Part shown: in pieces, positions 7,385-9,003 of the stretch | Position numbering within the stretch: the stretch's first letter is position 1 | How the letters are laid out: every line of letters starts with the position of its first letter | Assembly: GCA_003156695.1 (NCBI GenBank) | Contig: PMHN01000082.1 | Location: 7,042 to 16,044 of the forward strand | Length of the DNA stretch: 9,003 bases | Origin: Gammaproteobacteria bacterium | Lineage (GTDB): Bacteria; Pseudomonadota; Gammaproteobacteria; Steroidobacterales; Steroidobacteraceae | Reading direction: 5' to 3' | Program-made: the position numbers and the translations under genes | The notes under the pieces: generated by a model | Seen by the model: the letters and a program-made list of their open reading frames with translations, nothing else | Told to the model about the DNA's origin: nothing | Databases searched by the model: none

Positions 7385-7846
7385 TCATTTGTGCAGATCG
7401 TCGATCCAGCGCACGAGCTCCGGTACCTCTACGGGCGTGATGTCGAGATTAACGACGAGTCCCTGTTGCCCACTTCGGGTAAGCACGCAGTGAAGCTGCG
7501 CGTCCTCGCTCGCGTTGATTTCCTGGTGCGGCACGTAGGGCGGGACGTAGATGAAATCCCCCGGGGCGGCCTCGGCGACGAATTCAAGTTTGTCGCCCCA
7601 CCGCAGGCGGGCAACGCCGCTCACCACGTAGATCACGCTTTCAAGATCCCCGTGATGGTGCGCTCCGGTCTTCGCCTTGGCCTCGATTGTTACGGTGCCG
7701 GCCCACAGCTTGGTCGCGCCCGTGCGCGCCGTGGTTACCGCGGCACGGCGCTGCATTCCAAGCGTCTGGGCGGTTGCATCATCCAACTCGTCAGAGCGAA
7801 TGATTCTCACACCATGTGATCGCCATCGAGAGGTGTTTGCGCTCAT
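7385..7846 (-). CDS. Small single-domain cupin protein
   Basis: A 153-residue protein with one cupin barrel. Motif 1 is GAHHHGDLE (61-69), with His63, His65 and Glu69 as likely metal ligands. Motif 2 is GDFIYVPPYVPHQEIN (96-111), giving the fourth ligand His107 and the conserved Asn111. The usual Gly of motif 2 is replaced by Tyr104. The protein should bind a divalent metal in the cytoplasm. Cupins of this kind are enzymes or small-molecule binders, and the substrate cannot be told here. The start at ATG 7846 (MSANTSRW) is chosen because GGAGAAAGGA lies just upstream. A longer frame to 8020 would overlap the end of yaeQ and adds low-complexity, non-conserved sequence. The gene leads the DUF4239-type membrane protein by 13 nt, which suggests a shared transcript. 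Confidence 0.9.
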   Translation of the reverse strand: MSANTSRWRSHGVRIIRSDELDDATAQTLGMQRRAAVTTARTGATKLWAGTVTIEAKAKTGAHHHGDLESVIYVVSGVARLRWGDKLEFVAEAAPGDFIYVPPYVPHQEINASEDAQLHCVLTRSGQQGLVVNLDITPVEVPELVRWIDDLHK

Positions 7847-7970
7847 TGGTCCTTTCTCCGCATGGTCCCCAGGAAAGTACCGGTTTCCGGGCTGGGCGCC
7901 AAGGCAGGCGCATCGTACGGGCAGGGTAGCGCAGGCGATGCACTCCGGCATAGGGATCGGGTCGGTCTCG

Positions 7971-8513
7971 CTAAGGTCCCAGGAAAATCCGCTCGACGAG
8001 CGCCGCGAGAGTCTCTTCACCGAGCGACAGATACAGATGATGCTCAGACACCGTCAGCGCAAACTGCGTTCGGCGCTGCAACCGTTGCGCGAGATCCGAG
8101 AGCCAATCGAAGTCCATTGCGTAGAGCTCGAGTGCCTCGATGCGATGGATCCGCTCCCCGCGCAGCCGGGCCGCCAGTTGCACGGCATCCTTGTGCGTAT
8201 AAACGGCTACACGCGGCGCCGCCTTGCTCGCCCGATGCAACCGCATCGCGTCCGGGGCGCCGACATCAATCCACGCTTTCAACACCCCCGTGAGGTCGCG
8301 CACCGCGATCGCCGGCTCGTCAGGCTCGGACAATCCGTTCGAAAGCGCGATCCCTTCGGTGTACTCGAGACAGTAGGCGAGCACCCGCGTCAGCATGTGC
8401 TCCGGCGTCTCTGACGGATGACGCGCGACGCGAAGCTTCAGCGATTCGTAGACGCTGCTGTCGGAGTTCGCAAGCTCGATGTCGAATGCGTAGATAGTGT
8501 CGCCGAGCGCCAT
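7971..8513 (-). CDS. yaeQ: YaeQ family protein
   Basis: The 180-residue product matches the YaeQ family in length (E. coli YaeQ is about 181 aa) and along its sequence. It begins MALGDTIYAFDIELA, carries the conserved RHPSE (31-35) and LSEPDEPAI (61-69), and has WIDVGAPD (81-88) followed by VAVYTHK (102-108). YaeQ proteins adopt a fold related to PD-(D/E)xK nucleases. The family was linked to suppression of RfaH-dependent phenotypes, but its molecular activity is not settled. No signal peptide or membrane segment is present, so it should be cytoplasmic. The ribosome binding site before ATG 8513 is not obvious (a G-rich GGGGGCGGCG lies upstream). It is separated from the cupin by 124 nt without a gene, and its 5' end faces a divergent DsrE-type gene across 185 nt that should hold both promoters. 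Confidence 0.93.
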   Translation of the reverse strand: MALGDTIYAFDIELANSDSSVYESLKLRVARHPSETPEHMLTRVLAYCLEYTEGIALSNGLSEPDEPAIAVRDLTGVLKAWIDVGAPDAMRLHRASKAAPRVAVYTHKDAVQLAARLRGERIHRIEALELYAMDFDWLSDLAQRLQRRTQFALTVSEHHLYLSLGEETLAALVERIFLGP

Positions 8514-8698
8514 GAATTATTCGCCGCCCCCGGCGATCTGCCAGTGCGCAGGAACGCCGGCCAGTGTGCACCACTTTCAGCGCGAACGGCTGCATGGGTG
8601 GCTGCGACTTGCTGCATTCTGCCGATGCCATGGAAACCTCGCGGGTCAACGGCTAGAGTTGTGCAACCGGCTCCGCTCGAGCCACCGGGGAGAAGAGC
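8514..8698. other. Divergent intergenic region between yaeQ and the DsrE-family gene
   Basis: These 185 nt should contain the promoters for both flanking genes. On the minus strand, toward yaeQ, a TTGACC stands out as a possible -35 box (reverse complement of GGTCAA around 8644-8649), but no well-spaced -10 box follows. On the plus strand I see no good promoter pair, only a GTTGTGCAAC quasi-palindrome (8659-8668) upstream of the DsrE gene's ribosome binding site. Short ORFs crossing this gap overlap yaeQ or the DsrE gene out of frame and show no protein-like pattern. Confidence 0.35.
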
Positions 8699-9003
8699 AT
8701 GCATCGGATTGCCGTGCTGATCGCTGTCGTTGCCGGCGCAGTTGCTGCGGTTCCGGCGGGAGCCGTGGATAACCCGGGCCTGGCGAGCGGGCCTGCGATC
8801 GAGGGCTACGGCAACATGCATCCGCTGCCGAAGGCGGCTTATCAGCCCGATCCCAAAGCGACCTACAAAGTCGTGTTTGCGATGACGGCTGCCTCGAAGG
8901 CCCCGGAGGAGGTCAATCCTGCCGTCGAGCGCGTCGCGCGCGCGGTGAATCTCTACGTGTCGGCCGGCGTGCCACTGAGTCACCTCAAGTTCGTAGCCGT
9001 CGC
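8699..9003 (+). CDS. Exported DsrE/DsrF-like family protein (3' end beyond window)
   Basis: An ORF opens with ATG at 8699, six bases after a strong GGGGAG ribosome binding site (8687-8692), and is still open at the window edge with about 101 residues visible. Residues 1-22 form a signal peptide (MHRIAVLIAVVAGAVAAVPAGA) with likely cleavage after AGA. The mature part has a short lead (GNMHPLPKAAYQPDPKATY) followed by YKVVFAMTAASKAPEEVNP, a helix (AVERVARAVNLYVSAGV) and the strand HLKFVAVA. That beta-alpha-beta order is typical of periplasmic DsrE-like proteins. Cytoplasmic DsrE relatives pass sulfur through a conserved Cys; the exported ones are less well understood. The region where such a Cys would lie is not in the window. 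It is transcribed away from yaeQ. Confidence 0.8.
   Translation, partial: MHRIAVLIAVVAGAVAAVPAGAVDNPGLASGPAIEGYGNMHPLPKAAYQPDPKATYKVVFAMTAASKAPEEVNPAVERVARAVNLYVSAGVPLSHLKFVAV

Noticed and set aside
7863..7990. Possible direct repeat, GGTCCCCAGGAAAG (7864) versus GGTCCCAGGAAAAT (7975)
   Set aside because: The match is only about a dozen bases with an indel, and one copy lies at the yaeQ stop. There is no other sign of a mobile element or attachment site.
7847..8020. N-terminal extension of the cupin to an ATG at 8020
   Set aside because: The added 58 residues overlap the yaeQ 3' end and are unlike cupin sequence, while ATG 7846 has a good ribosome binding site and a normal N-terminus.
7677..8414. 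Plus-strand ORF of 245 residues antisense to the cupin and yaeQ
   Set aside because: It crosses two recognised genes on the opposite strand and shows no hydrophobic core or motif. It is a shadow frame.

Overview
The window is GC-rich, densely coded bacterial chromosome. A YaeQ homologue, a ten-segment membrane GGDEF/EAL protein, a Xanthomonadales-like S9 peptidase remnant and a DsrE-type periplasmic protein together suggest a gammaproteobacterium, probably a free-living soil or water lineage. This assignment rests on protein resemblance alone. I see no tRNA, rRNA, CRISPR array, insertion sequence, phage gene or integrase.

Layout. Positions 2-139 (+) are the 3' end of a membrane protein. A short gap with an inverted repeat leads to a large plus-strand gene (284-3073) for a membrane PAS-GGDEF-EAL cyclic-di-GMP enzyme. 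It converges on a run of minus-strand genes: a 42-residue basic ORF (3206-3334), a site-2-protease-like M50 metalloprotease (3426-4088), a broken S9 peptidase gene (4154-5095), a metallo-beta-lactamase-fold hydrolase (5165-6286), a small lipoprotein (6322-6546), a four-helix DUF4239-like membrane protein (6610-7371), a cupin (7385-7846) and a YaeQ protein (7971-8513). A plus-strand gene for an exported DsrE-family protein (8699 onward) diverges from yaeQ and runs off the window.

How the genes relate. The two best candidate transcription units are cupin to DUF4239 protein (13 nt apart) and lipoprotein to MBL hydrolase (35 nt apart). The others look like independent housekeeping or accessory genes that share a strand. 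The most informative unusual feature is the S9 peptidase gene. It keeps its signal peptide, part of its propeller and what looks like its extreme C-terminal tail, but has two frame breaks and seems to have lost the catalytic core through an internal deletion.

I did not find a convincing new multi-gene system. The items most worth checking are the S9 relic, the unannotated-type 42-residue ORF, the cupin/DUF4239 pair and the dyad upstream of the cyclic-di-GMP gene.
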